A stretch of DNA of 64,000 bases from Gammaproteobacteria bacterium (GTDB lineage: Bacteria; Pseudomonadota; Gammaproteobacteria; Pseudomonadales; Pseudohongiellaceae), in NCBI GenBank assembly GCA_030654835.1, contig JAURWS010000013.1, forward strand, positions 1 to 64,000, given 5' to 3'. A program made the translations under genes and the position numbers. Under the pieces are notes generated by a model that searched no databases, had not been told where the DNA came from, and saw only the letters and a program-made list of their open reading frames with translations. Shown here piece after piece: positions 37,943 through 48,885 of this stretch (positions are counted from its first letter, which is position 1; every line of letters begins with the position of its first letter).

Positions 37943-38341
37943 TTGAATACAACACAATTATCGGTTTTGGCAGTCAAGGCACTCGAAGATATCAAGGGGC
38001 AGGACATTCTCTGTCTGAACGTGCAGAAACTGACACAGATTACTGACTACATGATCATCGTGACCGGAACCTCCACCACGCATCTGCGTTCCATGGCGGA
38101 TGAGCTGAGCAAGCAGGTGAAAGCGAGTGGTCAGCGCGTGGTGGGTGAAGAGGGGCGCGAGCAGGCCGAGTGGATTCTGGTCGATCTCGGTGGGGTGGTG
38201 GCGCATATCATGCTGGCGCGTACTCGTGCGCTCTACAGCCTGGAAGATTTGTGGAATTTCGATTCCACTCTCCCGGAGGCTGTCGAGCGCAAGGCCAGAG
38301 CAAAGGCTTCTGATAAGACCCAGGGCAAAAGCCCAGAGTAA
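37943..38341 (+). CDS. rsfS: Ribosomal silencing factor RsfS
   Basis: TDYMIIVTGTSTTHLRSMADEL, GEEGREQAEWILVDLGGVVAHIM. Confidence 0.95.
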   Translation: MNTTQLSVLAVKALEDIKGQDILCLNVQKLTQITDYMIIVTGTSTTHLRSMADELSKQVKASGQRVVGEEGREQAEWILVDLGGVVAHIMLARTRALYSLEDLWNFDSTLPEAVERKARAKASDKTQGKSPE

Positions 38342-38356
38342 TAGAGAGAATCAGGG

Positions 38357-38827
38357 ATGAAGATCAATCTCGTCACTGTCGGCACGCGCATGCCCTCCTG
38401 GGTCGAGGAAGGCATCGCCGAGTACAGCAAGCGTTTGCCTGCGGAATTCGCGCTCGGTGTGACAGAAGTCCCGCTGGGCAAACGCGGCAAGGGGCTGGAT
38501 ATCGCGCAGGCGATGCGCAAGGAAAGTGATGCGCTGCTGGCCAGGGTGCGTCCCGGCGATCACGTCATTGCGCTGGATGTGGAAGGGAAGACACTGAGCA
38601 CCGAGGCAATGGCGAAGCGGGTGGATGCCATCCGCATGGAGGGACACAATATTGTGCTCTTCGTCGGTGGTCCCGATGGACTGGATGCGGCTTGTCTGCA
38701 GCGTGCGGATGAAAAATGGTCGCTCTCGGCGTTAACATTGCCGCACCCATTGGTTAGAATCCTCGTCGCTGAACAGATCTACCGGATATGGAGTATTCTC
38801 AATGCGCATCCCTATCACCGAGCGTGA
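38357..38827 (+). CDS. rlmH: 23S rRNA pseudouridine1915 N3-methyltransferase
   Basis: MKINLVTVGTRMPSWVEEGIAEYSKRLP; LFVGGPDGL. Confidence 0.96.
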   Translation: MKINLVTVGTRMPSWVEEGIAEYSKRLPAEFALGVTEVPLGKRGKGLDIAQAMRKESDALLARVRPGDHVIALDVEGKTLSTEAMAKRVDAIRMEGHNIVLFVGGPDGLDAACLQRADEKWSLSALTLPHPLVRILVAEQIYRIWSILNAHPYHRA

Positions 38828-38919
38828 GATTGCCAGTCATTGTCCGGCATTAAACTAATGCAGATTTTGATTGTCATAGAATGAAGTCATCAGCGATCTG
38901 AAGGTAGTCTGAAGGAAGT

Positions 38920-40875
38920 ATGGCAGAAAAGTTCAAGCTGAATGCTCACGAGACCGAGACCCTGATCTTCAGCAGGCGCATGATCGTCGCCGGTGTCTTC
39001 ATCTTCGCCCTGCTGAGCATTCTCATCGCCTGGATGGTGTACCTGCAGATTTTCCGTTACGACTACTTCGCCGCCCGCTCCGATGGCAATCGTCTGCATT
39101 CTCAATATGTGTCGCCGAACCGTGGCTTGATCTACGATCGTAACGGCGAACTGATGGCGGACAATCGCCCCATCTTCAACCTGACCGTGGTGCGAGAGAC
39201 AGCACCCGATCTTAACGCCTCTCTGGAAATGTTGCGTTCGGTCATTCATCTGAGCGACGACGATATCGAGCAGTATCGAACCCGGCAGAGTCGTCGCGCC
39301 GTCCCCCATACTTCTGTCCCTGTGCGTTATCAGCTCACTGAGGAAGAGATCGCGAGCATCGCCGTGAACCAGCATCTGTTGCCCGGCTTCGCGGTCGAGG
39401 CGCAACTGGTTCGCCACTATCCGTATCGCGAGATCGCCGCGCACGCGCTGGGTTATGTCTCCGAGATCAACAAGGAAGAACTGGTGGAGATGTCCGAGGA
39501 GCAAGCCAGTAATTATCGTGGCACCAATCAGATCGGCAAGACCGGGATCGAGAAGACCTATGAGGACCTGCTGCACGGTCGAGTCGGCTACGAGACGGTG
39601 GAAAAAAACAATCGGGGTCAGGTCATGCGCGTGCTCGATCGCACCGACCCGGTGCCGGGCCGTGACATTGTGCTGCATATGGACAGCTATCTGCAGGCCG
39701 TTGCGGAAAGTGCACTCGGCGAGCATCGTGGTGCAGTGGTGGCCATCGATCCTGCGACCGGCGGTGTGCTCGCCATGGTCAGCAAGCCCGGCTATGACCC
39801 CAATCTGTTCGTCACCGGCATCAGTCGGGCGCAGCTATCCGAACTCAACAAGACTGGCCACACGCCTCTGTTCAACCGTGCCATTGCCTCGCGCGTTCCG
39901 GGTTCCACGATTAAACCCTTCATCGGGTTGGGTGGGCTCTACCATGGGGTCATTACGCCGGAGACTGTGATCATTGATCCGGGTTACTATCGACTGCCCG
40001 GCCGCACTCGCCCCTATTACGACTGGACCTGGTGGGTGGACAAGAGTGGTCATGGCGCCATCGATCTGCGCCGCGCTATCTACCAGTCCTGCAATACCTA
40101 CTTCTATGGTCTTGCCGTGGAGATGGGCATTGACAGGATTCACGACTATCTGCTGACCTTTGGATTCGGTGCCAACGACGCCATCGACATTCCGGAGGCC
40201 AGTGCCGGCATCGTGCCATCGACGGCCTGGAAGCAGGAGAATCGTGGGGAGGTATGGTACGCGGGTGAGACTCCCTACGAGGGGATCGGCAATGGCATCT
40301 TCCAGGCAACCACGTTGCAGATGGCCGCTGCGGCCGCCGCTATCGCCAACCATGGTGTGCTCAAGCAGCCGCGCATGCTGCGCGGCACCATCGGCAATGA
40401 CGGTGAAATCACCGATGTGATCTTCGAAGACACCGCTGCCTCCAAACAATTGCTACCCTCGCCGGAGCAGGTCGAGCTGGTGCGCAACGCCATGGTGGAG
40501 GTGATCAACAAGCCGTATGACCCCGAACATCGTCGTCACGAAGGCTCTGCCTATCCGACGTTGCGTGACAGCGGCAGGCCGCTGGAATATCCGATGGCTG
40601 GCAAGTCCGGGACCGCGCAGGTGGTGCAGTTCCAGGTCGACAGCGCAGGTAATCGCGATGAATCCGAAGTTCCGGAGGAGTTTCGTACCCATGCCATGTT
40701 CATTGCGTTTGATGCATCTGCGCAGTCCCGCATCGCGGTGGCGGTGTTTGTCGAGAATGGTGGCGGTGGTGGTTCGGTAGCATTCCCGGTGGCCAGAGCC
40801 GTGCTCGACGCTTATTTGTTGCCCCGCACAGAGACCTTCGACGAAGTTTCTGTGCTTGGCTCCAACGCTCAGTGA
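38920..40875 (+). CDS. mrdA: Penicillin-binding protein 2
   Basis: RGLIYDRNGELMADNRPIFNL; SxxK ASRVPGSTIKPF; KSGTAQ. Confidence 0.96.
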   Translation: MAEKFKLNAHETETLIFSRRMIVAGVFIFALLSILIAWMVYLQIFRYDYFAARSDGNRLHSQYVSPNRGLIYDRNGELMADNRPIFNLTVVRETAPDLNASLEMLRSVIHLSDDDIEQYRTRQSRRAVPHTSVPVRYQLTEEEIASIAVNQHLLPGFAVEAQLVRHYPYREIAAHALGYVSEINKEELVEMSEEQASNYRGTNQIGKTGIEKTYEDLLHGRVGYETVEKNNRGQVMRVLDRTDPVPGRDIVLHMDSYLQAVAESALGEHRGAVVAIDPATGGVLAMVSKPGYDPNLFVTGISRAQLSELNKTGHTPLFNRAIASRVPGSTIKPFIGLGGLYHGVITPETVIIDPGYYRLPGRTRPYYDWTWWVDKSGHGAIDLRRAIYQSCNTYFYGLAVEMGIDRIHDYLLTFGFGANDAIDIPEASAGIVPSTAWKQENRGEVWYAGETPYEGIGNGIFQATTLQMAAAAAAIANHGVLKQPRMLRGTIGNDGEITDVIFEDTAASKQLLPSPEQVELVRNAMVEVINKPYDPEHRRHEGSAYPTLRDSGRPLEYPMAGKSGTAQVVQFQVDSAGNRDESEVPEEFRTHAMFIAFDASAQSRIAVAVFVENGGGGGSVAFPVARAVLDAYLLPRTETFDEVSVLGSNAQ

Positions 40876-40885
40876 GGACACCGGC

Positions 40886-42031
40886 ATGGCTACTATCAGT
40901 CGTCAGTTGAGCAATAATTTCTACCGGCTTTCCAATGGTCCCGGAGCGATCTGGCAGTCATTCCGTATCGATGCGCCGCTGGTGTTTTTCTTGTTTTGTC
41001 TCGCCAGCTACGGGCTGATGGTGTTGTTCAGTGCCAGTGGCGAAAACATCAGCGATGTGCGGAGTCAGGCGGCAGCCATCGTCGTGGCCTTTGTCGTCAT
41101 GCTGGTGGTGGCGCAGTTGGATGTGCACTTTTTTCGTCGAGGTGCGCCACTGATGTTTGCCGGTGGGTGCGGCTTGATGATCGTCGTGCTGTTCTTTGGT
41201 GTGGAGACCAATGGCGCCAAGGCGTGGCTCGATCTGCCCGGACTGCCGCGCTTTCAGCCGGCGGAGATCGAGAAGTTTCTGGTGCCGATGCTGCTGGCCT
41301 GGTACCTCTCTACCCGCTCGCTGCCGCCACGTTTCAGGGATCTAGTGGTATGCGGGGTGATCATCGCGCTGCCTGTCGGCCTCATTCTGATGCAGAACGA
41401 TACCGGGACTGCGTTGATGGTGATGATGTCGGGTGTGTTCGTGGTTCTACTGGCAGGGATCAGCTGGCGCATCGTGATTGCCGGGGTGGTCGCGCTGGCG
41501 ATGGCCTCTCCTGCCTGGTGGATATTCGTCGCTCAGCCACACCAGAAGAACCGCATCCTGACTTTTTTTGATCCGTATCGCGATCCGACCGGGGCGGGGT
41601 ACAACATCATCCAGTCGCAAATCGCCATCGGTTCTGGCGGAGTGCAGGGCAAGGGCTGGCTCAATGGCGCGCAGTCGCAGCTGGATTTCATCCCCGAGAG
41701 CAATACCGACTTCATTCTCGCGGTGCTTGCGGAGGAGTTCGGTTTGCTGGGGGTGCTGTTCCTGATAGCACTCTATGTGGCGGTGATTGGACGAGGATTT
41801 TTCATTGCGCTGACCGCCCAGGACACCTTCAGTCGTCTGCTTGCTGGCAGCATCGTTCTAACGTTCTTCTTCTACGCGTTTGTGAACATGGCGATGGTGT
41901 CGGGGCTTATGCCGGTGGTGGGTTTGCCATTACCAATGGTGAGCAAGGGCGGGACATCCATTGTGACGCTGATGCTGGGCTTTGGCATATTAATGTCAAT
42001 TCAAACCCATAAGCGGGTGTTGCCGAGATAA
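40886..42031 (+). CDS. mrdB: Rod-shape SEDS glycosyltransferase RodA
   Basis: SEDS motifs: FQPAEIEKFLVPMLLAWYL, GLPLPMVSKGGTSI. Confidence 0.94.
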   Translation: MATISRQLSNNFYRLSNGPGAIWQSFRIDAPLVFFLFCLASYGLMVLFSASGENISDVRSQAAAIVVAFVVMLVVAQLDVHFFRRGAPLMFAGGCGLMIVVLFFGVETNGAKAWLDLPGLPRFQPAEIEKFLVPMLLAWYLSTRSLPPRFRDLVVCGVIIALPVGLILMQNDTGTALMVMMSGVFVVLLAGISWRIVIAGVVALAMASPAWWIFVAQPHQKNRILTFFDPYRDPTGAGYNIIQSQIAIGSGGVQGKGWLNGAQSQLDFIPESNTDFILAVLAEEFGLLGVLFLIALYVAVIGRGFFIALTAQDTFSRLLAGSIVLTFFFYAFVNMAMVSGLMPVVGLPLPMVSKGGTSIVTLMLGFGILMSIQTHKRVLPR

Positions 42032-42081
42032 CATATTGATTATAATGCCTATTAGTAACAACCCTGAGAGTGAGCCAGCCG

Positions 42082-43062
42082 ATGTTTGAAATCCGCATGC
42101 TAAAGGCAGCGTCGCTTGCTGCCGTAGTGCTCTTGCTTGCAGCGTGTGCCAGTTCGCCTTCCGAACAGAGTTCCAGTGGAACTACGATGTCGGCCTCGGA
42201 TGCCTACCAGGCCAGCCGCTACAATATTCAGCAGGATCGTGGCCCCTCGCGTCAGATCGACCCGTCGCAGGTTCGTGAAATCATTCCGATGATCGAGCCG
42301 CGCACGCTGGCCGGGAACAAGAGCCCCTATACCGTCAATGGACTCACCTATCGTGTGATGCCTTCAGAGGAGGGGTATCGCGAACGCGGATTTGCGTCAT
42401 GGTACGGGGAGAAGTTTCACGGCCACAAGACCTCGAACGGTGAGATCTACGACATGTATCAGATCTCCGCAGCGCACAAGACCATGCCGATTCCCGGTTT
42501 CTTGCGGGTGACGAACCTGGAGAATGAGCGCAGCATCATCGTTAGAGTCAATGATCGCGGGCCGTTCCACAGTGATCGCGTGATCGACCTCTCTTATGCC
42601 GCTGCCTACATGCTGGGTTTCGACAACAAGGGGACCGCGATGGTGGAAGTGGAGGCGATTGTGCCGACGCTCGCCGGGCCGGGATCTCGTCCTGCTGGTA
42701 GTGCCGTGGCGACTTCTGCCGCCCGCACCGCTGCCGCTCCTGTCCGTGCGGCCATCGTTGAAGGCAGTGGTACTGGCAATGACAATGGCACTGGCACTGG
42801 CCGTGCAGGCGGTAGTGGAGCACAAGAACAATACCTGCAGGTGGGAGCCTTCTCCGACCTGCGTGCCGCCGAACAATTGTCGGCAAAGCTGCGTGACCTG
42901 ACATCAAGGCCGGTCTTTATCCGGTCTGTTGAGTCAGACGCTGCGAATCAAGCATTGCACCGCGTGCGCGTCGGGCCGATCCCGGATGCTGCCGAGGCAG
43001 CTCGCATAGCAGATACCGTGGTTGCCGCTGAATTGGGAAGACCCTACACTGTCCGCGACTGA
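42082..43062 (+). CDS. rlpA: Septal ring lytic transglycosylase RlpA
   Basis: Lipobox LLLAAC; GFASWYGEKFHGHKTSNGEIYDMYQISAAHKT; C-terminal SPOR. Confidence 0.94.
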   Translation: MFEIRMLKAASLAAVVLLLAACASSPSEQSSSGTTMSASDAYQASRYNIQQDRGPSRQIDPSQVREIIPMIEPRTLAGNKSPYTVNGLTYRVMPSEEGYRERGFASWYGEKFHGHKTSNGEIYDMYQISAAHKTMPIPGFLRVTNLENERSIIVRVNDRGPFHSDRVIDLSYAAAYMLGFDNKGTAMVEVEAIVPTLAGPGSRPAGSAVATSAARTAAAPVRAAIVEGSGTGNDNGTGTGRAGGSGAQEQYLQVGAFSDLRAAEQLSAKLRDLTSRPVFIRSVESDAANQALHRVRVGPIPDAAEAARIADTVVAAELGRPYTVRD

Positions 43063-44377
43063 TGATCAGATGCGTGGCGGACACTATTTTTTATCGCTGA
43101 GGATGGAAACAACGAATATGCAACAGAACTCTAGACAGCTCCCGGATACCCGCTTCAGCGAAGGAGTGCTCCAGCGTATGGCGAACTCCAGTCGAGCAAT
43201 CGCACTTGCAGTGACGACCTTGTTTGTTCCCGCCGGCCTGGTGTCAGCGCAGCCGACGCTGAACGCGACGCCTGCTGCCAGCACTCAGGCCATCGTGCCG
43301 CGTCCGCCACAGATAGCCGCCAGCAGCTATATCCTACTGGATGCCCGGACCGGCAAGGTCATCGTGGAAGAGAATGCCGACGTGCAACTGCCGCCAGCCA
43401 GTCTCACCAAGATCATGACCGCCTATATCGCCGAGGTGGAGATCGACGGTGGCAGCATGAGCCTGGATGACGAGGTTCATATCAGTGAGAAGGCCTGGGC
43501 GACTCAGGGCTCCAAGATGTTCGTGGACGTCAACAGCAAGGTGCGCGTCGAGGATATTCTGCGCGGCATCATCATCCAGTCCGGTAATGACGCCAGCGTT
43601 GCGATGGCCGAGCATCTGGCTGGTAGCGAAGAGGCCTTTGCCGACATGATGAACCAGCACGCCGCGCGTCTGGGTATGACCAATACCCACTTCATGAATG
43701 CCAGCGGTCTGGACACCGAAGAAGCCTTCAACATCATGTCCGCCCGCGATTTGTCGACGCTGGCCAGAGCTACAATCAACGAACACCCTGATCATTACGG
43801 CATCTATTCCGAGCGTGAGTTCGCCTACAACGGCATCACTCAGCCCAATCGCAATACGCTGCTGTTTCGTGACACCACCATCGACGGCATGAAGACGGGC
43901 TGGACTACAGCTGCCGGCTATTGCCTGGTCGCCTCGGGAGAGCGTGATGGCATGCGCCTGATTTCGGTGGTGATGGGGACTGCAAGCGAGGATGCCCGTG
44001 CCGCTGAGAGCGCCAAGCTGATGACCTATGGTTTCCGCTTCTTCGAGACGCTCAAGCTGTACGATGCTAGCCAGGTGCTCGGCACCGCCAAGGTCTGGTC
44101 AGGCAAGGAAAATGCGGTAGATATTGGTATGACGGAAGAGCTTTTCATGACCATCCCGCGTGGTCGGGCTGCGGATCTGCAGGCGAGTCTGAGCCTGCAG
44201 GAAACCATCACTGCCCCGATCACCCCGGGCCAGGTGCTGGGCACTGTCGATATCACGCTCGATGGTGAGACGCTGTATCACGGCGACGCCATGGCGGTGC
44301 AGGCGGTCGAGAGAGCGGGATTGCTGAAGCGCCTGATCGATTTTCTCACGATGTTCTTCACCAACCTCTTCAGTTAG
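43022..44377 (+). CDS. dacA: D-alanyl-D-alanine carboxypeptidase (PBP5/6 family)
   Basis: PPASLTKIMTAYI, SGNDASVAMAEHLAG, KTGWTTAAGYCLVAS. Start uncertain (signal peptide region). Confidence 0.92.
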   Translation: MPLNWEDPTLSATDDQMRGGHYFLSLRMETTNMQQNSRQLPDTRFSEGVLQRMANSSRAIALAVTTLFVPAGLVSAQPTLNATPAASTQAIVPRPPQIAASSYILLDARTGKVIVEENADVQLPPASLTKIMTAYIAEVEIDGGSMSLDDEVHISEKAWATQGSKMFVDVNSKVRVEDILRGIIIQSGNDASVAMAEHLAGSEEAFADMMNQHAARLGMTNTHFMNASGLDTEEAFNIMSARDLSTLARATINEHPDHYGIYSEREFAYNGITQPNRNTLLFRDTTIDGMKTGWTTAAGYCLVASGERDGMRLISVVMGTASEDARAAESAKLMTYGFRFFETLKLYDASQVLGTAKVWSGKENAVDIGMTEELFMTIPRGRAADLQASLSLQETITAPITPGQVLGTVDITLDGETLYHGDAMAVQAVERAGLLKRLIDFLTMFFTNLFS

Positions 44378-44388
44378 GCCATCCGAAT

Positions 44389-44658
44389 ATGTCGACTGTT
44401 GAAGCGCCCAAGATCGAGTTTCCCTGTGCCTACCCCATCAAGGTGATGGGGCTGGCAACGCCGCATTTCGAGAAGGAAATTGTCTCGGTCGTGAAACGCC
44501 ATGCTCCCGAGGTGAGAGAGGAGCATGTCAGCGTGCGTGTCAGCGGCAATGGCAATTATCTCGCGATCACTGTGGTGATCGAGGCCACTGGTCTGGAGCA
44601 GCTGACCGTCATGTTTGAAGATCTCAAGGCCCATACCAGCGTCAAGATGGTGCTATGA
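44389..44658 (+). CDS. ybeD: YbeD/DUF493 family protein
   Basis: [33 protein letters not shown]; position upstream of lipB. Confidence 0.9.
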   Translation: MSTVEAPKIEFPCAYPIKVMGLATPHFEKEIVSVVKRHAPEVREEHVSVRVSGNGNYLAITVVIEATGLEQLTVMFEDLKAHTSVKMVL

Positions 44659-45428
44659 CTGCAGGCAATAGCGCGACCGCTGCCCTCGGTGGCGACTTCA
44701 CTCCCCGGGACGACCTCACACCCCTTGGCGATTCTCTCTCCGGCACTTCCGCAATGACCCAGGACGGCCCGTTGCTGATTCGTCATTTCGGTCTGCGGCC
44801 TGCTCAGGCGCTGGACTATGTCCCTGTCTGGGACGCCATGCGCCAGTTCACCACCAACCGTAACGATGAGACTCCTGATCAGATTTGGATGCTGACTCAT
44901 CAGCCTGTGTTTACGCAGGGACAGGCGGGCAAGCCGGAGCATTTGCTGAATACCGAAGATATCCCGGTAGTGCAGATCGATCGCGGGGGGCAGGTGACCT
45001 ACCATGGCCCGGGCCAACTGGTGGCCTATGTGTTGATTGATATCCGTCGCGCCGGTATTGGGGTGCGCGAGCTGGTAGAGGATATCGAGCAGGCTGTGAT
45101 CGACGTGCTGGCGCAGTTCGGCATCGTCGGCGAGAGCCAGCGAAAAGCTCCCGGGGTCTATGTAAACGGTGCTAAAATCGCCGCGCTCGGCTTGCGCGTC
45201 CGGCAGGGCTGCTCGTACCACGGTCTTAGTTTCAATGTCGACATGGATCTCTCACCCTTCCGCCGGATCAATCCCTGCGGCTACGAGGGCATGCCTGTGA
45301 CGCAGTTAAGGGACTTGTTGCCGCCCAACGCCGATGTCGGTGATCTGATGGAAAAAGCGGCTCGTATGCTCGGGGATGCGCTGAACATGCGTCTGGGCCA
45401 CAAGAGCACGGAATCAACCCGGCACTGA
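44655..45428 (+). CDS. lipB: Octanoyltransferase LipB
   Basis: [50 protein letters not shown]. Confidence 0.96.
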   Translation: MTAGNSATAALGGDFTPRDDLTPLGDSLSGTSAMTQDGPLLIRHFGLRPAQALDYVPVWDAMRQFTTNRNDETPDQIWMLTHQPVFTQGQAGKPEHLLNTEDIPVVQIDRGGQVTYHGPGQLVAYVLIDIRRAGIGVRELVEDIEQAVIDVLAQFGIVGESQRKAPGVYVNGAKIAALGLRVRQGCSYHGLSFNVDMDLSPFRRINPCGYEGMPVTQLRDLLPPNADVGDLMEKAARMLGDALNMRLGHKSTESTRH

Positions 45429-45442
45429 TTTTTCGTTCAATT

Positions 45443-45483
45443 GTTTCCACAAGACCGTTTCCACAAGACCGTTTTCACAAGAC
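45443..45483 (+). repeat. 3 x 14-bp tandem repeat in lipA leader
   Basis: GTTTCCACAAGACC at 45443 and 45457; GTTTTCACAAGAC at 45471. Confidence 0.9.
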
Positions 45484-45507
45484 ATCAGGAAGGTTTGCAG
45501 AGTCATT

Positions 45508-46470
45508 ATGTCCGATCAGCCAAGACGCAACGTATTGATAGAAGGGGAAAAGCTGCGAGGCGCCGAGAAAGTGGCGCGCATACCTGTCAAGGTCATCCCC
45601 ACCGTGGACCTTCTGAAGAAGCCGGACTGGATCCGCGTCAAGATCCCAGCCTCCCCGAAGATCAACAGCATCAAGGAAAAGCTGCGCAAGCACAAACTCG
45701 CATCGGTTTGCGAAGAAGCCTCCTGCCCGAATCTGGGGGAGTGCTTCAGCAACGGCACCGCCACCTTCATGATCATGGGCGAGATCTGCACGCGTCGCTG
45801 TCCGTTCTGCGATGTGGCGCATGGCAAGCCGAAACCGCTCTATGAAAATGAGCCTCTGGAACTCGCCGAAGCGATTGCCGAGATGGGACTGAGCTACGTC
45901 GTCGTCACCTCCGTAGACCGTGATGATCTCAAGGACAGTGGAGCCCAGCACTTCGCCAATTGCATCACGGAAGTGCGTCGTTTGAACCCCGAGATTCAGA
46001 TCGAGGTGCTGGTGCCGGACTTCCGGGGCCGCATGGAGATCGCACTGGATATTCTCGAGAAGACGCCACCGCACGTGTTCAATCACAATCTGGAAACAGT
46101 GCCACGCCTTTACCGTCAGGCTCGACCTGGCGCCGATTACAAGTGGTCCCTGGCACTGTTGAAAGGATACAAGGAGCGAGTGCCATCGGTCATGACCAAA
46201 TCAGGACTCATGCTGGGGCTGGGAGAAACCAAGGAAGAGGTCATGGAGGTCATGCGTGATCTGAAAGAGCACAACGTCGATATGGTCACGCTGGGGCAGT
46301 ATCTGCAGCCAAGCCGCAACCATCTGGCGGTCAGCCGTTTTGTGCATCCGGATGAGTTCGAGGAATTGCGAGTCTTCGGAGAGGCGTTGGGATTCGCGCA
46401 TGTGGCCAGCGGGCCGCTGGTGCGCTCGTCCTATCACGCCGACAAACAGGCTCGTGGTGAGGCCGTCTGA
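45508..46470 (+). CDS. lipA: Lipoyl synthase
   Basis: [36 protein letters not shown]. Confidence 0.97.
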   Translation: MSDQPRRNVLIEGEKLRGAEKVARIPVKVIPTVDLLKKPDWIRVKIPASPKINSIKEKLRKHKLASVCEEASCPNLGECFSNGTATFMIMGEICTRRCPFCDVAHGKPKPLYENEPLELAEAIAEMGLSYVVVTSVDRDDLKDSGAQHFANCITEVRRLNPEIQIEVLVPDFRGRMEIALDILEKTPPHVFNHNLETVPRLYRQARPGADYKWSLALLKGYKERVPSVMTKSGLMLGLGETKEEVMEVMRDLKEHNVDMVTLGQYLQPSRNHLAVSRFVHPDEFEELRVFGEALGFAHVASGPLVRSSYHADKQARGEAV

Positions 46471-46552
46471 CCTCGGTTCTGAGGCCTGCGCAGTCGAGAG
46501 TTTTTCAGTTTAGAATGAGGCCCCTCCAGTAGGGGTAAAACAGGATTCAGGA

Positions 46553-47533
46553 GTGGTCATGGCAGTTATCAGGAAGCAGTCTTCACGTGCGTCGGGTCGG
46601 GCGCTGTTCAGAATAGGGCAGGTGCTGGTGCTTATGTTGGCACTGGTGGGAACCGCCGCGCAAGCCAACACCATTGTGCGGGTCAGCACTACGTATGGTG
46701 ATTTTTCGATCGAGTTGTTCGATACCGTCACGCCGGTGACAGTGAGCAATTTTCTGAATTACGTGAATCGTGGCACCTTCAATGGCAGCTATTTTCACCG
46801 CCTCGAACAGAGCTTTGTGCTGCAGGGGGGCGGATACCGCTTTCAGCCCTTCGTTGGACCGATAGCCTTGCAGCAGGATCCGCCCATCGTCAACGAGTAC
46901 AGTGTGTCCAATACCCGAGGCACAGTCGCCATGGCCAAGCTGGGCGATGATCCTAACAGCGCGACCAACCAGTGGTTTGTGAATCTGGCTGACAACAGCG
47001 CCAACCTCGATACTCAGAATGGAGGCTTCACCGCCTTTGGTCGAGTGCTGGGCAATGGCATGAATGTGCTCGATAGCATCAATACCCAGGCCGGCGTCTA
47101 CAGCCTTGGGCAGACACACACACAGCTTCCTCTGGCCAATTACGAAGCGTTTACAGTGGTCAAGGCGTCGAACTTCATCACCATGACGACCCAGGTGGTA
47201 CAGCGTTATAGTGAGGCGCTGGCGGTGTTTGAATCGCAGTCAGGCAAGTTGATGCTGACGATCGATGGCGGGGAGACACTCGGTGTCTACAGTGTTCATA
47301 TGTCATTGCTCACGGATCGTCCCGGCGTGGTTCTGCGTCTGAATCCTGACACCATGATCACGTTGGCAATCAAGCCAGTGGGGGCGGCGACGTTTACTGC
47401 CGCAGACAACAAGTTGCGCATCCCGTCGCTGGAAGTGAACAACAACGGCAATGTCTCCGTTTACAAGAATGTAGTGTTCGGGTTGAGCAACGCGCAAGCC
47501 TGGGAATTCACCCTGGAATCGTTCGAGCAGTAA
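46553..47533 (+). CDS. Cyclophilin-type peptidyl-prolyl isomerase with C-terminal extension
   Basis: TPVTVSNFLNYVNRGTFNGSYFHRLEQSFVLQGGG; about 125 aa extra C-terminal region. Confidence 0.9.
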   Translation: MVMAVIRKQSSRASGRALFRIGQVLVLMLALVGTAAQANTIVRVSTTYGDFSIELFDTVTPVTVSNFLNYVNRGTFNGSYFHRLEQSFVLQGGGYRFQPFVGPIALQQDPPIVNEYSVSNTRGTVAMAKLGDDPNSATNQWFVNLADNSANLDTQNGGFTAFGRVLGNGMNVLDSINTQAGVYSLGQTHTQLPLANYEAFTVVKASNFITMTTQVVQRYSEALAVFESQSGKLMLTIDGGETLGVYSVHMSLLTDRPGVVLRLNPDTMITLAIKPVGAATFTAADNKLRIPSLEVNNNGNVSVYKNVVFGLSNAQAWEFTLESFEQ

Positions 47534-47564
47534 AAGCTGCGCGGCGATTGTGTCGGAGCCGCTG

Positions 47565-48731
47565 TCAGGCGTTCTGCAAGACCTGACAGAAGCGCTCAAT
47601 TTCTTCCTCTGTGTTGAAGTAGTGCACAGAGGCTCGGTTGATATCCCCCAGCCCTCTGCGTGGCAGATCCAACAGGTTGCCACTCACCCGCGTGACAGAG
47701 GTGTTGACGCCGCTCTCACGCAGGCGTCGCTGCAAAGACTCCGCATTCTCGCCGCCCTTGCTGAAGGTCACGATGCCGCTCAGTGAAGAACCTGATTCGT
47801 GTACCTGAATGTCTGGCAGTCTGCGCAGCTGATTGCGAAATGTGGCCGCCAGTTCGCTCACCCTTTGTTCGATGTTATGCATGCCGAGCGCTGTCGCATA
47901 ATCTGCGGCAGCCCCCAAGGCAATCTTGCCTGCCACACTGCATTCCCAGCTCTCAAAGCGTCGAGCATCGTCACGAAATTTGTATTGATTCTCGGCCGTC
48001 CAGCGGGCGGAGTGAAAATCGATCCGGTCTGGTTGCAGTCTCGCCAGCGCTTCGCGACGGACGTACAGGAAGCCGGTGCCACGTGGACCACGCAGATACT
48101 TGCGTCCGGTGCCGGTCAGCATGTCGCAGCCGAGTGCAGCGACATCCAGATCGATTTGTCCTGCAGACTGACACGCATCCAGCAAATAGAGAATGTCGTG
48201 CGCCTTGGCGAGTCGTCCCACTTCGGCGGCCGGATGGATGACTCCGCTCTGGCTGGGGACATGCGTCAACGCGATCAGCCCGACATCGTCGTTGATCGCT
48301 TCTGCAAGGCGATCCAGGCAGATGCAGCCGTGCTCGTCATTCGGAATCACGTCGACGTGCAGACCCTTCAAGCGAGCCATCTGCAGGAACGCCAGATAGT
48401 TGCTCGCGTATTCGGATTGCCCGGTCAAAATGCGCTGGCCAGGCTGCAGCGCAATGGCATGAAACGCGGCGTTCCAGGCATGAGTGGCGCTCTCTGCGTA
48501 GGCGATCTCATCGGGCTGACAATGCAACAGATGCGCAAAGGCGCTGTAAAAATTTTCGACTGCCGCCGCTTGCTGTTGGGCCGCTTCATAACCACCAATG
48601 CGTTGTTCCAGCGTCAGGTGTTGCAACAGACGCTGATGAACGGGCTGAGGTGAAAGTGATGCACCGGCATTATTGAAATGAATCAATTCGCTGCACGCCG
48701 GTGTGTGTTGTCTGATTTCTGCAATATTCAT
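47565..48731 (-). CDS. Class V aminotransferase (cysteine desulfurase-like)
   Basis: LIHFNNAGASLSPQPV, YLLDACQSAGQIDLDVAALGCDMLTGTGRKYLRGPRGTGFLYV. Confidence 0.9.
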   Translation of the reverse strand: MNIAEIRQHTPACSELIHFNNAGASLSPQPVHQRLLQHLTLEQRIGGYEAAQQQAAAVENFYSAFAHLLHCQPDEIAYAESATHAWNAAFHAIALQPGQRILTGQSEYASNYLAFLQMARLKGLHVDVIPNDEHGCICLDRLAEAINDDVGLIALTHVPSQSGVIHPAAEVGRLAKAHDILYLLDACQSAGQIDLDVAALGCDMLTGTGRKYLRGPRGTGFLYVRREALARLQPDRIDFHSARWTAENQYKFRDDARRFESWECSVAGKIALGAAADYATALGMHNIEQRVSELAATFRNQLRRLPDIQVHESGSSLSGIVTFSKGGENAESLQRRLRESGVNTSVTRVSGNLLDLPRRGLGDINRASVHYFNTEEEIERFCQVLQNA

Positions 48732-48885
48732 TGGCATGTCAGTGATTCCTCGGAAATTGTGGCTTGTCCCCATTGCTTGCATAAGAAAAATGCCTTCTGT
48801 ACATTGCCGTGGCGATGCGCAGGTCAAGCGCTCGGAAAATTGCTCGTTTTCAGCACTATACCCTGACGAAACTGGAGAAAACACT

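Noticed and set aside
42770-42830. Low-complexity GGCACTGGC-type repeats in rlpA as a phase-variable tract
   Set aside because: Encodes a Gly/Thr/Ser linker between the RlpA and SPOR domains. Units are irregular and in frame, so an ordinary flexible linker.
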